Below the pieces are notes generated by a model. It had not been told where the DNA came from. It did no database searches and saw only the letters and a program-made list of their open reading frames with translations. A stretch of 64,000 nt of DNA from Chroococcus sp. CMT-3BRIN-NPC107. GTDB lineage: Bacteria; Cyanobacteriota; Cyanobacteriia; Cyanobacteriales; Chroococcidiopsidaceae. Made by a program: the position numbers and the translations under genes. Location of the stretch: assembly GCA_019359635.1 (NCBI GenBank), contig JAHHGY010000006.1:20133-84132 (forward strand). The letters are read 5' to 3'. The number at the start of each line of letters is the position of its first letter. Position 1 is the first letter of the stretch. This document shows positions 47,950 through 57,410 of the stretch, in pieces.

Positions 47950-49224
47950 GTGGCACAGGTAGTTTTAGAAAATATTTATAAAAGCTTTCTTAGCGTTGCT
48001 AAGGCAGAAAAAGCTAAGTTTCCCGCCGTCGCCCAACCATTGATTGCGGCGGTAGAGGAAATGCCGCAAGCAGTAAATAGTATTAATGTCTTGCGACGAA
48101 TCGATCTGGCGGTGGAAGATGGGGAATTTATGGTACTTGTGGGTCCTTCTGGCTGCGGCAAAAGTACCCTGTTGCGGCTAATTGCAGGCTTAGAAGAAAT
48201 GACCGGAGGCAATATTTGGATAGGAGATACCCTAGTTAACAACTTGCCACCCAAGGCGCGGGATATTGCAATGGTGTTTCAAAACTATGCTCTTTATCCC
48301 CACATGACAGTTTATGACAATATTGCTTTTGGGCTGCGTCGCGGGGCAAGAGGCGGACAAGAAAAAAATTTATCAACTTGGGCAGAAAATACTCTGGGAG
48401 GCATGACACGGCTTCTTCCTGCACCTTTACATTACAAAGGCGATCGCGAACAAGAGGTAGATAAGCGGGTAAAAAATGTTGCTTCGTTACTACAAATTGA
48501 GGCGTTATTAAACCGATTGCCCAAACAACTCTCTGGCGGACAAAAGCAGCGCGTAGCTTTGGGTCGGGCAATTTCTCGCAATCCGCAAGTGTTTTTAATG
48601 GATGAGCCGCTTTCTAATTTAGATGCCAAACTCCGCGCCGAAACTCGCGCCCAAATAGTTAAATTGCAACGCCAATTAGGGACGACGACAATTTACGTCA
48701 CTCACGATCAAACCGAAGCAATGACCATGGGAACTCGCATCGCAGTTATGAATTTAGGGCAATTACAACAAGTTGCTCGTCCTCTAGAACTCTACAATCG
48801 CCCAGCTACGCAGTTTGTAGCCGAATTTATTGGTTCGCCACCGATGAATTTTTTAGAAGTGGAATTTCAATCGCCTTTAGTAATTTCTCATCCTTTGTTT
48901 CGCTTCACACTGCCTGAAGTTTGGCAACTAGCTTTAAGTAAATACGATCGCCAACCCCTAATTCTCGGTATCCGACCAGAGCATTTTGAGCTTGACAAGG
49001 CAAGTTCTAACAATCTTCCCGTCCAAGTAGACCTTGTAGAAGCCCTTGGCAACGAAACCTATCTTTCCGTCAGTCCTACTAATTCAACGAATGCGGCTTC
49101 TATTCAAGTAAGAATTCCCCCCCATCGCTCAGTATCGCTTCAAGAACAGTTATGGCTCTCTTTTACTCCCGATAAGCTGCATTTCTTCGACCCTGATACA
49201 GGTAAAGCAATCTGGTATGACTAA
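47950..49224 (+). CDS. Sugar/osmolyte ABC importer ATP-binding protein (UgpC/MalK type)
   Basis: The protein has about 424 residues. It carries Walker A GPSGCGKSTLLRLIAG, Q-loop VFQNYALYPHMTV, signature LSGGQKQRVALGRAI, Walker B VFLMDEPLSNLDAKLR, switch His (YVTHDQTEAMTM) and a regulatory OB domain (LGIRPEHFEL). Compared with MalK it has about 30 extra residues after the first strand and about 40 between Q-loop and signature (GARGGQEKNL…KGDREQEV). GTG at 47950 (MAQVVLENIYK) is the likely start; GTG 47935 is possible. No permease gene is adjacent. Confidence 0.88.
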   Translation: MAQVVLENIYKSFLSVAKAEKAKFPAVAQPLIAAVEEMPQAVNSINVLRRIDLAVEDGEFMVLVGPSGCGKSTLLRLIAGLEEMTGGNIWIGDTLVNNLPPKARDIAMVFQNYALYPHMTVYDNIAFGLRRGARGGQEKNLSTWAENTLGGMTRLLPAPLHYKGDREQEVDKRVKNVASLLQIEALLNRLPKQLSGGQKQRVALGRAISRNPQVFLMDEPLSNLDAKLRAETRAQIVKLQRQLGTTTIYVTHDQTEAMTMGTRIAVMNLGQLQQVARPLELYNRPATQFVAEFIGSPPMNFLEVEFQSPLVISHPLFRFTLPEVWQLALSKYDRQPLILGIRPEHFELDKASSNNLPVQVDLVEALGNETYLSVSPTNSTNAASIQVRIPPHRSVSLQEQLWLSFTPDKLHFFDPDTGKAIWYD

Positions 49225-49268
49225 CGAGCTTTTCTTACTTAAGGCATAGACAAATTGTAAATAAGAGT

Positions 49269-49286
49269 GTTACATTAGTTTACATA
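49269..49286 (+). promoter_or_regulatory. HLR1 element (RpaB-type binding site) upstream of hli
   Basis: GTTACATT-AG-TTTACATA fits the high-light regulatory element HLR1, two direct repeats of (G/T)TTACA(A/T)(A/T) spaced by two bases. It lies 41 bases before the ATG of the high-light-inducible gene. RpaB binds such sites in cyanobacteria and controls high-light genes. Binding here is inferred. Confidence 0.75.
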
Positions 49287-49326
49287 GAAGGAAACATAAA
49301 TTAACAAACTAACAGGAACACCAGCC

Positions 49327-49509
49327 ATGCAAAGCACACCTAAAGTAGTTACACCCCCAGTAATGGAAGACCGCAACGCTTGGCGCTACGGGTTTACCCC
49401 TCAAGCCGAAATCTGGAATGGTCGTTTAGCAATGATTGGTTTCTTAGCTGCTGCCGGAATTGAATTGTTCTCTGGACAAGGTTTTCTCCACTTCTGGGGC
49501 ATCATGTAA
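49327..49509 (+). CDS. High-light-inducible protein (Hlip, one-helix CAB family)
   Basis: The 60-residue protein has the chlorophyll-binding helix with the CAB motif AEIWNGRLAMIGFLAAAGIE (Glu and Asn/Arg ligands) and a short tail GQGFLHFWGIM. Hlips bind chlorophyll and carotenoid and protect photosystems and chlorophyll synthesis under strong light. An HLR1 element upstream and a strong terminator downstream make it a single-gene unit. Confidence 0.93.
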   Translation: MQSTPKVVTPPVMEDRNAWRYGFTPQAEIWNGRLAMIGFLAAAGIELFSGQGFLHFWGIM

Positions 49510-49545
49510 TACCCAGTAAAAAAGTATCAAAGACAAGGAATTTTT

Positions 49546-49578
49546 TGACCTAAGAGATAACAAGAATCTCTTAGGTCA
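49546..49578 (+). terminator. Intrinsic terminator after hli
   Basis: TGACCTAAGAGAT (49546-49558) pairs perfectly with ATCTCTTAGGTCA (49566-49578), a 13-bp stem with a 7-base loop, followed by TTTTATTT. Confidence 0.9.
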
Positions 49579-49594
49579 TTTTATTTGAGCAAAA

Positions 49595-49624
49595 AAACGT
49601 TAACGGCAGTAGCCATCAACGTTT
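49595..49624 (-). terminator. Terminator-like hairpin after rpoD
   Basis: AAACGTT and AACGTTT flank 16 bases. On the minus strand a run of T follows (AACGTTTTTTT). It lies 35 bases beyond the rpoD stop codon. Confidence 0.6.
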
Positions 49625-49658
49625 AAAAAATTGACTTAGTTACAGAAACTGAGAAATT

Positions 49659-50819
49659 TTAGCGGATATATTCCTTCAAAACACTGTTACGATTTGGATG
49701 TCGTAATTTACGTAAAGCTTTAGCTTCTATTTGACGGATACGTTCGCGAGTAACGTTAAATATCTGTCCAATTTCTTCTAAGGTTTTCATCCGACCGTCA
49801 TCTAAGCCATAACGCAGGCGCAATACATCTCTTTCACGGGGGCTAAGACCATCCAAAACTTTTTCTAAGTCTTCGCGCAACAAATTTTTAGAAACTTGGT
49901 CTTCTGGTGTTTCGCCGTCCGACTCAATAAAATCCCCCAGGCGAGAATCTTCTTCTTTACCAATGGGGGTTTCTAAAGAAATTGGCAATTGAGCAGACTT
50001 AGCAATAAATCGCAGCTTCTCAATAGTCATTTCCATTCGCGTCGCAATTTCTTCTTCTGTAGGCTTGCGTCCCATTTCTTGAGAAAGCAACTTAGTAGTT
50101 TTTTTGATGCGAGAAATAGTTTCGTAAAGGTGGACGGGTAAGCGAATTGTTCTTGATTGATCGGCGATCGCGCGAGTAATTGCTTGGCGAATCCACCAAG
50201 TAGCGTAAGTTGAAAACTTATAACCCTTCTCGTGGTCAAACTTTTCCGCCGCTCGGATTAATCCCAAACTGCCTTCTTGAATCAAGTCTTGAAAAGACAA
50301 GCCGCGATTCATGTACTTTTTGGCAATAGAAACTACTAATCGCAGATTCGACTGCACCATCTTATCTTTAGCCCGTCGTCCGACATGGAGGCGATAACGA
50401 AAGGAATTTATCGGCATTTTTACCGCTTCGGCCCATTCATTGTCGTGAGGCTCGCGATCTAGGCGCTCGCAAAGTTGCTCTCTCACCCGCTCCATTTCCA
50501 ACAATTCGGCAATTTTCCGAGCTAGTTCAATTTCCTCATCCGCTCTTAGCAGCCGAATTCTACCTATTTCTTGCAAATACAGGCGAATGGAATCTTCTGT
50601 ATAGTGCTTCTTTTTGGTTTGCGCCCGACGACGAGACTTGACAACTTTACCAGCTTTTACTTCTTCTTCAGGTTGCGATTCTATCAATTCATCTTGTTCG
50701 TCTACGTCTAAAGGGTCAAATTCTTCTTCAATCAAAACTTCTAAAGTGCTTTCAGGCTGACTAATTGTTTTGATTTCAGGCTGGTGAGTGGTTTCGAGTA
50801 CGTTGTTAGCCTGGTTCAT
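49659..50819 (-). CDS. rpoD: Principal RNA polymerase sigma factor (group 1, SigA)
   Basis: The 386-residue protein has an acidic N-terminus, then region 1.2 ([14 protein letters not shown]), region 2 ([42 protein letters not shown]), region 3 ([16 protein letters not shown]) and region 4 ([21 protein letters not shown]). It is full-length for SigA and directs housekeeping transcription. Basic residues before region 1.2 ([14 protein letters not shown]) are typical of cyanobacterial SigA. Confidence 0.96.
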   Translation of the reverse strand: MNQANNVLETTHQPEIKTISQPESTLEVLIEEEFDPLDVDEQDELIESQPEEEVKAGKVVKSRRRAQTKKKHYTEDSIRLYLQEIGRIRLLRADEEIELARKIAELLEMERVREQLCERLDREPHDNEWAEAVKMPINSFRYRLHVGRRAKDKMVQSNLRLVVSIAKKYMNRGLSFQDLIQEGSLGLIRAAEKFDHEKGYKFSTYATWWIRQAITRAIADQSRTIRLPVHLYETISRIKKTTKLLSQEMGRKPTEEEIATRMEMTIEKLRFIAKSAQLPISLETPIGKEEDSRLGDFIESDGETPEDQVSKNLLREDLEKVLDGLSPRERDVLRLRYGLDDGRMKTLEEIGQIFNVTRERIRQIEAKALRKLRHPNRNSVLKEYIR

Positions 50820-51660
50820 GCCGCGTTCCTCATGCTCCTTGATTCAACTATCAATCTATCGACATTTATTTCGTACTCTTATTAATTGTGCTAGTAGCTT
50901 ATTTAATAAGAGTTTTAATTACTTGTCCTGTCAGTGGCAAAATCAAATAGACCAGATACATTGATATTAAAAATTACCGATGCGATCGCTCTATTGATTT
51001 ACCTAAAACAAAACTTTATCCTTTTATAAAACCTAGTGCTTAATAGTAGCTTTAAAAACTGCTATTAATGCTTGGAGTTGCTAAGACCCCTCCGATTGTA
51101 GCCTGTTTCACAGAATTTGCCTGCATTTAATGTTTCAATTGTAAAACCTACAACAGTCATTAGTTAAACTGGTTTTTTTGAGTGCAAGGTAATATTTGGA
51201 GGCAACTAAAATAGGTGGCTCCAAAGGCTTTAGCTGCTCCCATACTTGTTTAATATTTTAAACTTGCTTGGCTCAATTGCCATCAATTCCCGATTTTTGA
51301 GTGGAATAGTTAGCATTTGTTATCTGCTCAGGCATAGAATTCAACCATCAAGCTTAATGTTTTTTACCTTAAATTGGGTTTCGGATAACTTGCCAATCGT
51401 TAAAAGTGCTGGGAATAGTAGTGTAAATTACCTCAAATTGAAAGTCAGAGGTTTTGCACGATCGCTCCTTAACACTAATTCTGGATTAACCTAAACTTAA
51501 ACTTACTGGTCTTTGTCTAAGTTAACTGACCCTTGCTTAAATTTCAACCTCAGAGAACTTGACAAATCGCCGAAGTTCTCTCGCTATTGTAGTGAATAAA
51601 TATCTGGAATTACAGATAAGATAAAAATAATTTGCAACTTTGGACACAAACAGCAAAAAA
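50820..51660. other. Gene-free 840-bp region upstream of rpoD
   Basis: No frame has convincing coding character. A plus-strand stretch at 51246-51494 is open for 82 codons but has a hydrophobic, random-looking product and no ribosome-binding site. Near 51553-51580 GAGAACTT and AAGTTCTC form an imperfectly placed 8-bp inverted repeat downstream of the deacetylase gene. The rpoD promoter must lie in the first 200 bases. Confidence 0.45.
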
Positions 51661-52347
51661 TTACGGTCGTAAATAACTGGCGCGAGCTTGCCAAAAGCTA
51701 TTAACACTAACAAATTTATAGCCGCGTCGCAGAAGTTCGGGAAGCAAAATTTGGGTAATTTCTGCCACATCCTGTCCGCCACAAGCGCCATCGTGCAAGA
51801 CAATAGTTGAGCCGTTTTGTACTTGTTCTAACACTCGCTGGACGACAATTTTTATTCCCGGTCGTACCCAATCTTCTGGGACTACGCTCCACATTACCGA
51901 ACGATATTGCCATTGATTTAGTAACTCCAAGGTTTGGGGAGTAAATAAACCGTTTGGAGGGCGAACATCGCGGATAGTTTCTGGATTCACGCCGCAAGCG
52001 GTAGAAATGGCGCTTTGAGTTGATTGTAAGCTCCGTTGCAATTCGGCGGTAGTTAGAAGCGGAAAAGAGCGATGATCGTAGCCATGCAGACCAATCCAGT
52101 GTCCGCGATCGCTCACTGACTTAGCAACCGCAGGAGAACGATGGACGCAAGCACCCAACCAAAAAAAACTAGCTGGAATGGCGTAATAATCTAAAACTTT
52201 GAGCAATTGGGGAGTATAGACTGGATGAGGACCATCATCAAAAGTCAAAGCAATTTCTTTGGTATGAGCATTGCCAGACCAAAGACAGTTGGGAAACGTT
52301 GGTTGTAGAATGCGGTAGAGGACGGGAAAAAATGGAGCCAGTTGCAT
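51661..52347 (-). CDS. Polysaccharide deacetylase family protein (NodB domain)
   Basis: The 228-residue NodB-type domain has motif 1 IALTFDDGPHPVYTP (two Asp), motif 2 HWIGLHGYDHRSF (zinc His pair), RDVRPPNGLFTPQT and the final IVLHDG. The metal-binding and catalytic residues are all present. The family removes acetyl groups from peptidoglycan or other GlcNAc polymers. No signal peptide is obvious at the chosen start. Confidence 0.92.
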   Translation of the reverse strand: MQLAPFFPVLYRILQPTFPNCLWSGNAHTKEIALTFDDGPHPVYTPQLLKVLDYYAIPASFFWLGACVHRSPAVAKSVSDRGHWIGLHGYDHRSFPLLTTAELQRSLQSTQSAISTACGVNPETIRDVRPPNGLFTPQTLELLNQWQYRSVMWSVVPEDWVRPGIKIVVQRVLEQVQNGSTIVLHDGACGGQDVAEITQILLPELLRRGYKFVSVNSFWQARASYLRP

Positions 52348-52404
52348 TTTGATAATTTTTACAAGCGGAAATTAACTGGAAGTTTTAACTTTAGCAATTA
52401 TTAA

Positions 52405-52929
52405 ATGAGTTACGCGATCGCTAAAAGCGGCAAATTAATCTTTTTTTACAGTGGGTTGAGTACAATTTTCCTTGCTAGTTGCTCTACAGTAACTACTATG
52501 CAATACGAAGCAACGGCGTTGACTACTTATACTTGGCAAGTTGAGTATGCAGTCAACCCCGGTAGCGATAATTTAACTCGCTTAGAAACTTTTGCTTCCA
52601 CTTCTTTGCTCAATCGCAATGGTATCAAGCCCGAAAATGCCGTTACAGACCCCGACGACAAAGGCTTATGGTGGGCGGCTTTACCGCCAAGACCAACGGT
52701 AGATGAAATTGAGCAACGACAAAAATTTTCTCAAAAACCGACTATTCCACAACTGATTAAGTCAGTAGATTATCGACTTAGTTATACCGCTGGGAATCAA
52801 CAGCAAACTTTGCCGACAAATTACCAAGTTTATCGCCAAGTAGTAAAAGCCTATGCCCAAAAAGCACCTTTACAATTAACTTTAGGTGTAAATAATGACA
52901 CTGTAGAAAAAGCCCAACCAAGTAAATAG
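52405..52929 (+). CDS. Lipoprotein of unknown function
   Basis: The 174-residue protein has a hydrophobic signal (LIFFYSGLSTIFLASC) with a lipobox-like FLASC and Cys near residue 26. The rest is polar, with Thr-rich and Trp-containing strands (TYTWQVEYAVNPGSDNL, GLWWAALPPRP). It is 54 bases before an alpha/beta-hydrolase gene. I do not recognise the family. Confidence 0.7.
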   Translation: MSYAIAKSGKLIFFYSGLSTIFLASCSTVTTMQYEATALTTYTWQVEYAVNPGSDNLTRLETFASTSLLNRNGIKPENAVTDPDDKGLWWAALPPRPTVDEIEQRQKFSQKPTIPQLIKSVDYRLSYTAGNQQQTLPTNYQVYRQVVKAYAQKAPLQLTLGVNNDTVEKAQPSK

Positions 52930-52983
52930 TTAAAACTTTAACTTATTAGTTAAATTGTTGAGTAATGTTAGGGAGATAAATTG

Positions 52984-53886
52984 ATGTTTCAGCCGCTAGG
53001 ATTTGAGCAAAATTCTGTACTAACTTCTTTAGGCAGAATGGCGTACTACACCAATAGTAAACTGCCTTGGAGTGATCGCACTCCAGAAAACCCAGAAACT
53101 TTAGTATTTTTGCACGGGTTTGGGGGTGGTTCTTCTGCCTACGAGTGGTCAAAAGTTTATCCAGCCTTTGCCAGCGAGTATAAAATTATTGCACCAGATT
53201 TAATTGGTTGGGGTAATTCCGAACATCCCGAACGAAACTATCAAATTGACGACTATTTAACTACTATTGGCGAATTTCTAGTACAAATATCTAGCATTCC
53301 TGTAACCGTAGTTGCTTCATCGCTAACAGCAGCCTTTACAATTAGACTTGCGATCGCTCGTCCCGAATTATTTAAGTCGCTAATTCTCACAACTCCCGCA
53401 GGACTCTCAGATTTTGGCGCTGATTATTCGCAAAGTTTCTTTGCGCAATTGATTAGTACCCCAATTCTCGACCGCTTGCTTTATATTACGGGTGTTGCTA
53501 CCAGCAACGGCATTCGCAGTTTTTTAGAACAACGGCAATTTGCCTGTTCTAGCCGAGTTTATGATGAAATTGTCGATGCTTATCTAGAATCTGCAAAACA
53601 ACCGAACGCTGAATACGCCGCGCTTTCTTTCGTGCGCGGCGACTTGTGCTTCGATTTATCTACTTATATTCCTCAGCTAACTATTCCTACAGCAATTATT
53701 TGGGGGCAAAAGTCTCAATTTACAGGCCCCCAAATAGGTCAGCGTTTCGCTGCCATCAATCCCCAAGCTATTAAGGTATTTCAGCAATTAGAAGATGTCG
53801 GGCTTACACCCCAACTAGAATCACCGGCGATAACCATTGGCTTAATCCGCCAATTTTTACCTTTATTACAGGAGGCTAGTAATTAA
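52984..53886 (+). CDS. Alpha/beta-hydrolase fold protein lacking the canonical catalytic His
   Basis: The 300-residue protein from ATG 52984 has HGFGGG (oxyanion loop), PDLIGWGNSEHP and a nucleophile elbow reading ASSLTA (Ser113), where the family has G-x-S-x-G. At the catalytic His position the sequence is VGLTPQLESP with Leu274, where the hydrolase at 19486 has AGHCPHDEVP. The fold is clearly kept, but the triad looks incomplete. It may be non-catalytic or use another residue. Confidence 0.85.
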   Translation: MFQPLGFEQNSVLTSLGRMAYYTNSKLPWSDRTPENPETLVFLHGFGGGSSAYEWSKVYPAFASEYKIIAPDLIGWGNSEHPERNYQIDDYLTTIGEFLVQISSIPVTVVASSLTAAFTIRLAIARPELFKSLILTTPAGLSDFGADYSQSFFAQLISTPILDRLLYITGVATSNGIRSFLEQRQFACSSRVYDEIVDAYLESAKQPNAEYAALSFVRGDLCFDLSTYIPQLTIPTAIIWGQKSQFTGPQIGQRFAAINPQAIKVFQQLEDVGLTPQLESPAITIGLIRQFLPLLQEASN

Positions 53887-53888
53887 GA

Positions 53889-54425
53889 TTATTTTTTATC
53901 AATAATCCGTACATCAATGACTGTGGCATTAAAGTTGTAGTTAAAGCCTTCAAGTTCAATAGGATTGCCAATTTTAAGTTTGCTATTGCTGATTACAGCG
54001 CCATCGGGTCTAATTGTTGCCTTGCCTTTTAAAGTCAAAAGCATATCTGTACTAAATTGATTTGGTCGGGGGTCGGTGTACTCTTTTAAAGAACCATCGG
54101 GTTGAGCTACTAATATAGTTCTAGGCAACTGCTGAACAGACTGAATTTCTAAACTGCCGTGCGGTTGATTGCGGATAACGATGTTGGTTTTGCCACCCTT
54201 AGTAAAGCCGTTAGTAAACAATTGTTCTGGATCTTTAATGTTCAACCCGCGCACAACTAAATCGACTTCGACGGGTTTAGTAGCTTCGTTAACTTGAGCC
54301 ACCGAACCTGAAGTGCCAGGATATAAAAAGATCCCAATTAAAACTAGGACAATTACCAAAACAGCACCCAAATCGAGCAAGTTTATTTTGCCGAATAAAC
54401 GACCTTGAGAGTCCAAAATAGCCAT
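53889..54425 (-). CDS. DUF4330 domain protein
   Basis: The 178-residue protein from ATG 54425 (MAILDSQGRLFGKINLLDLG) has one membrane segment (about 18-37, VLVIVLVLIGIFLYPG) and a periplasmic beta-rich domain (VEVDLVVRGLNIKDPE onwards). This matches DUF4330, of unknown function. The frame from 54455 adds 10 residues that are less likely. It converges with the hydrolase-fold gene, 2 bases apart. Confidence 0.85.
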   Translation of the reverse strand: MAILDSQGRLFGKINLLDLGAVLVIVLVLIGIFLYPGTSGSVAQVNEATKPVEVDLVVRGLNIKDPEQLFTNGFTKGGKTNIVIRNQPHGSLEIQSVQQLPRTILVAQPDGSLKEYTDPRPNQFSTDMLLTLKGKATIRPDGAVISNSKLKIGNPIELEGFNYNFNATVIDVRIIDKK

Positions 54426-54605
54426 GTAAATTTTTCTGGGTAACAGCAACAACAATCTATTCTGGTGTCAGCTTATCATAGCTAGGACTTGGGGAAAACG
54501 TCGGTTTTAGTTTGAGCCAGTGCTAAAAAATTGTGATTAATTGCAACAATTGCCCAGTCAGATCGTCTAGTTATAGATATATCCTCCTTTCATAATTATT
54601 GTTGT

Positions 54606-55445
54606 ATGTTGAAGTTTTTTTCTTTGCCTAGCCGTTCGCGGCGTTGGTTTTACCCAGTGTTATCAGTATTTGTTGCTCTTGGCATTACTGTAAGCTCAGT
54701 TTTGCCATCTCAAGCAATCTCTGTATTCGATTTGCTCCGCCAAGGAGTGCAGATATTTCAGTTGTCGAATATTTCCGCTCGCCAAGAAGTAGAAATTGGT
54801 CAGCAAATTGACCAGCAAATAAAGCGAGAAGTGCGGATTTATAACAATCGAGATATAAATTCTTATGTAGAGCAGATTGGTAGAAAACTTGCCGCCGCAA
54901 GCGATCGCCCCAATTTGCCTTACACGTTCCAAGTAGTGGACGATAAAGGCGTAAATGCCTTTGCTACGGCGGGAGGTTTTGTTTATGTCCATACAGGTTT
55001 ATTAAGAACCGCAGACAACGAAGCAGAACTTGCTAGTGTAATGGCGCACGAAATCGGGCATATTACAGGTAAGCATTTAATTGAGCAAATGCGGGAAAGC
55101 GCCCTAGCCCAAGGAGTTTCTCAGGCGGCGGGTTTAGAGCGCAATGCGGCGGTGAAAATTGGCGTAGATTTAGCATTGCGTCGCCCTAATAGTCGTAAAG
55201 ATGAATTAGAAGCCGATCAAGTCGGACTGAGAAATTTAAGACGTGCGGGTTACGCGGAATCGGCGATGGTTTCGTTTATGAAAAAGCTGCTACGATCTGG
55301 CTCGACTCCTACATTTTTGAGTACCCACCCAGCAACGCGCGATCGCATTGTGGCTCTAGAACGCGCTATTAACCCCCAACGCGCAAATGTAGGCAACGGT
55401 TTAGACAGTAATGCTTACAAGTCTCAAATTCGCTCTCTAAGTTAA
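54606..55445 (+). CDS. M48 family metalloprotease (exported)
   Basis: The 279-residue protein has a signal segment (about 15-37, ending SQA). The zinc motif HEIGH is at residues 148-152 (VMAHEIGHITGKH), the third ligand Glu is in RKDELEADQVG and the substrate strand is AFATAGGFVYVHTGLL. It is related to BepA/LoiP peptidases of outer-membrane quality control. No TPR domain follows, so it is the short form. Confidence 0.92.
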   Translation: MLKFFSLPSRSRRWFYPVLSVFVALGITVSSVLPSQAISVFDLLRQGVQIFQLSNISARQEVEIGQQIDQQIKREVRIYNNRDINSYVEQIGRKLAAASDRPNLPYTFQVVDDKGVNAFATAGGFVYVHTGLLRTADNEAELASVMAHEIGHITGKHLIEQMRESALAQGVSQAAGLERNAAVKIGVDLALRRPNSRKDELEADQVGLRNLRRAGYAESAMVSFMKKLLRSGSTPTFLSTHPATRDRIVALERAINPQRANVGNGLDSNAYKSQIRSLS

Positions 55446-55526
55446 GTTAATGGCTATGGGTGCAGGCATATATAGCTTGTACCCTTTCAATGACGGCGTG
55501 TTTTAGTTTTCTATATTAGCAACCTC

Positions 55527-55809
55527 TTAGCGAATAATAAAATTACTATCTGTTGCTAGTTTTTCTAAAATCTCAATTGATGTAGTCGAGCTACACGCTA
55601 GAGAAAGTCGAATAAATTCACTATCAGGATCTTCTAGCATCAATAGGCTGAAAATAGGATTAGCCGTAACTAAAAATGGGGTTGCTGGCTACTAAAGCAC
55701 GAATAGAGCAATCGCTTTCTTTACTTAATTCTTCCAAAACCTCCGTAGAAGTATCACTAGCTTCAGCAAGCTTTCGTTGACTTTCTGCGGATGTTTCATC
55801 GTCAAGCAT
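55527..55809 (-). pseudogene. Leucine-rich-variant/HEAT-like repeat protein gene, frameshifted
   Basis: From ATG 55809 the frame reads LAEASDTSTEVLEELSKESD and IRALVASNPIF, then a premature stop. In another frame the repeat continues: VTANPIFSLLML, DPDSEFIRLSLACSSTTSIE and ILEKLATDSNFIIR to a stop at 55527. The 283-base span is not a multiple of three. The LAxxSxTS…VLxxLxxDxxxxIR pattern is that of variant leucine-rich repeats. It is a short, broken repeat protein. The rest of 55446-55909 holds no gene. Confidence 0.65.
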
Positions 55810-55909
55810 TATTTTAAAGTTGCCAAATTAAACTTGTTTACAGTCTGACTAATTACGAATAAAACTATAAATATTTGATTATTTAATCCACTTAAATTAA
55901 AAGTTTGCT

Positions 55910-56653
55910 TTAATGGTGACGTTTAATTTTTGTTGGCTCAATACTGGTTACTGCTTCTTTTAAGGTCAAAATCCGACTGCGCTGCTGGTGAACGTTAAAT
56001 TGGTATACTTGGTTATTTGTAATGTCAAATCCAGTCAACCAACCGCTTTTAGGGTGATAAGCTCCGGTATCGATATCAATCCAACCTTGTCCTTGAGCAA
56101 GTTTACCCGGTACAACTCCTGGTAAGGTAAAAGTAATGGTATGACCAATCACAATTAACTTATCGCTAAAGTAAGGTTTCTCCATACTGTGAAATTCATC
56201 TCTTACCCAACAAAGCTGATCGGAAGTTTGAGCTTCTAAAGGCATTTTGGGGTCAACCCCAGCATGAACTAACAAAACATCGCCTAAATCTAAATAAATA
56301 GGCAAATTTTTCATCCATTCTAAATGGTCTTCGGGAATGGTCGAATCTGGATAGCTGGTTATAGTTGCATAACCACCACTATAAAGCCATGATTGTTGTA
56401 CTTGAGCAGCCATAGTGCCGCCGCTCACAACATCTATTAACATCTGCTCGTGATTGCCTAATATACAACCCTTGGCATTTTGTTTAACAAACTCCACTAC
56501 TTTCGAGCTTTGCGGTCCCCGATCGATTAAGTCTCCGATAAAATAGATTTCATCTTCTTTATCAGGAGAAATCGTTTCTAATAAACCCATTAACCCGTTA
56601 TAGTGACCGTGTACATCTCCAATGACGATACGACGATGACTCGTTTCTTGCAT
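55910..56653 (-). CDS. Metallophosphoesterase, PPP-type serine/threonine phosphatase
   Basis: The 247-residue protein has the three PPP motifs GDVHGHYNGL, FIGDLIDRGPQSS and LGNHEQML. A conserved His (IGHTITFT) and IDIDTGAYHPKSG follow. It resembles small bacterial PrpA/ApaH-like phosphatases. The substrate, phosphoprotein or dinucleotide, cannot be told from sequence. Confidence 0.9.
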   Translation of the reverse strand: MQETSHRRIVIGDVHGHYNGLMGLLETISPDKEDEIYFIGDLIDRGPQSSKVVEFVKQNAKGCILGNHEQMLIDVVSGGTMAAQVQQSWLYSGGYATITSYPDSTIPEDHLEWMKNLPIYLDLGDVLLVHAGVDPKMPLEAQTSDQLCWVRDEFHSMEKPYFSDKLIVIGHTITFTLPGVVPGKLAQGQGWIDIDTGAYHPKSGWLTGFDITNNQVYQFNVHQQRSRILTLKEAVTSIEPTKIKRHH

Positions 56654-56798
56654 TACAATTCGATCCTTAGTTTTTAAAATAACTGAATATCTTTACTACA
56701 GCTTGTTTAGCTTCAATTACGGTGAATAGATGAATAATTCAAGCCGACCATCCTTTATTATAATTCGGTCTTAATAAATTGTTATATAAGCTTTAAGT

Positions 56799-57410
56799 AT
56801 GATGACGACAAATGTATCTCAAGGAACAGCCACAATAAACGTTTTAAAGCAGCGAACGTGCTGGGAATGGGTAGAACAAGCGATCGCTAACCTAGACACT
56901 ATCTTACTCGATCATTCTCACTGCGAGCGTAAGGCGGCGGGTGTAGCCTTAAACTTGATGTTTCGCTACCCCTCAAATGCGCTCTTAGTTCGCAAACTTA
57001 CAGCGATCGCCCGCGAAGAACTAGAACACTTCGAGCAAGTCAATCAGTGGCTAGAAAAACGGGGTATTCCTTTAGGGTATCTGTCATCGCCGCCTTATGG
57101 TGCTAAATTAAAAACCCAAATTCGTCATCAAGAAAGCGATCGCTTATTAGATTCGTTGCTAATTTCTGGTTTAATAGAAGCCCGCAGTCACGAGCGATTG
57201 GGGTTATTAGCCAAATATTGTCCCCATCTAGAACTTGCTAAATTTTATCGCAGCTTAATGGCATCGGAAGCCCGACACTACGGCATTTACTGGCTTTTAG
57301 CAGATACCTATTTTGATAGTAAAGTTGTTAGTAAAAGACGAGAAGAACTAGCAGTTTTTGAGAGCGAAACTTTAGCAACGCTGCATCTTGAACCCAGGAT
57401 TCATAGTTAA
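56799..57410 (+). CDS. miaE: tRNA-(ms2io6A)-hydroxylase
   Basis: The 203-residue ferritin-like diiron protein has ligands in DHSHCERKAAGVAL, REELEHFEQV, LLISGLIEARSHERL and ASEARHYGIYW (two E-x-x-H motifs). MiaE hydroxylates the isopentenyl side chain of ms2i6A at position 37 of tRNA, using O2. No miaA or miaB is in the window. Confidence 0.92.
   Translation: MMTTNVSQGTATINVLKQRTCWEWVEQAIANLDTILLDHSHCERKAAGVALNLMFRYPSNALLVRKLTAIAREELEHFEQVNQWLEKRGIPLGYLSSPPYGAKLKTQIRHQESDRLLDSLLISGLIEARSHERLGLLAKYCPHLELAKFYRSLMASEARHYGIYWLLADTYFDSKVVSKRREELAVFESETLATLHLEPRIHS

Noticed and set aside
51246..51494. Plus-strand 82-codon frame upstream of rpoD
   Set aside because: No ribosome-binding site, no conserved features, and amino acid composition typical of A+T-rich spacer DNA.
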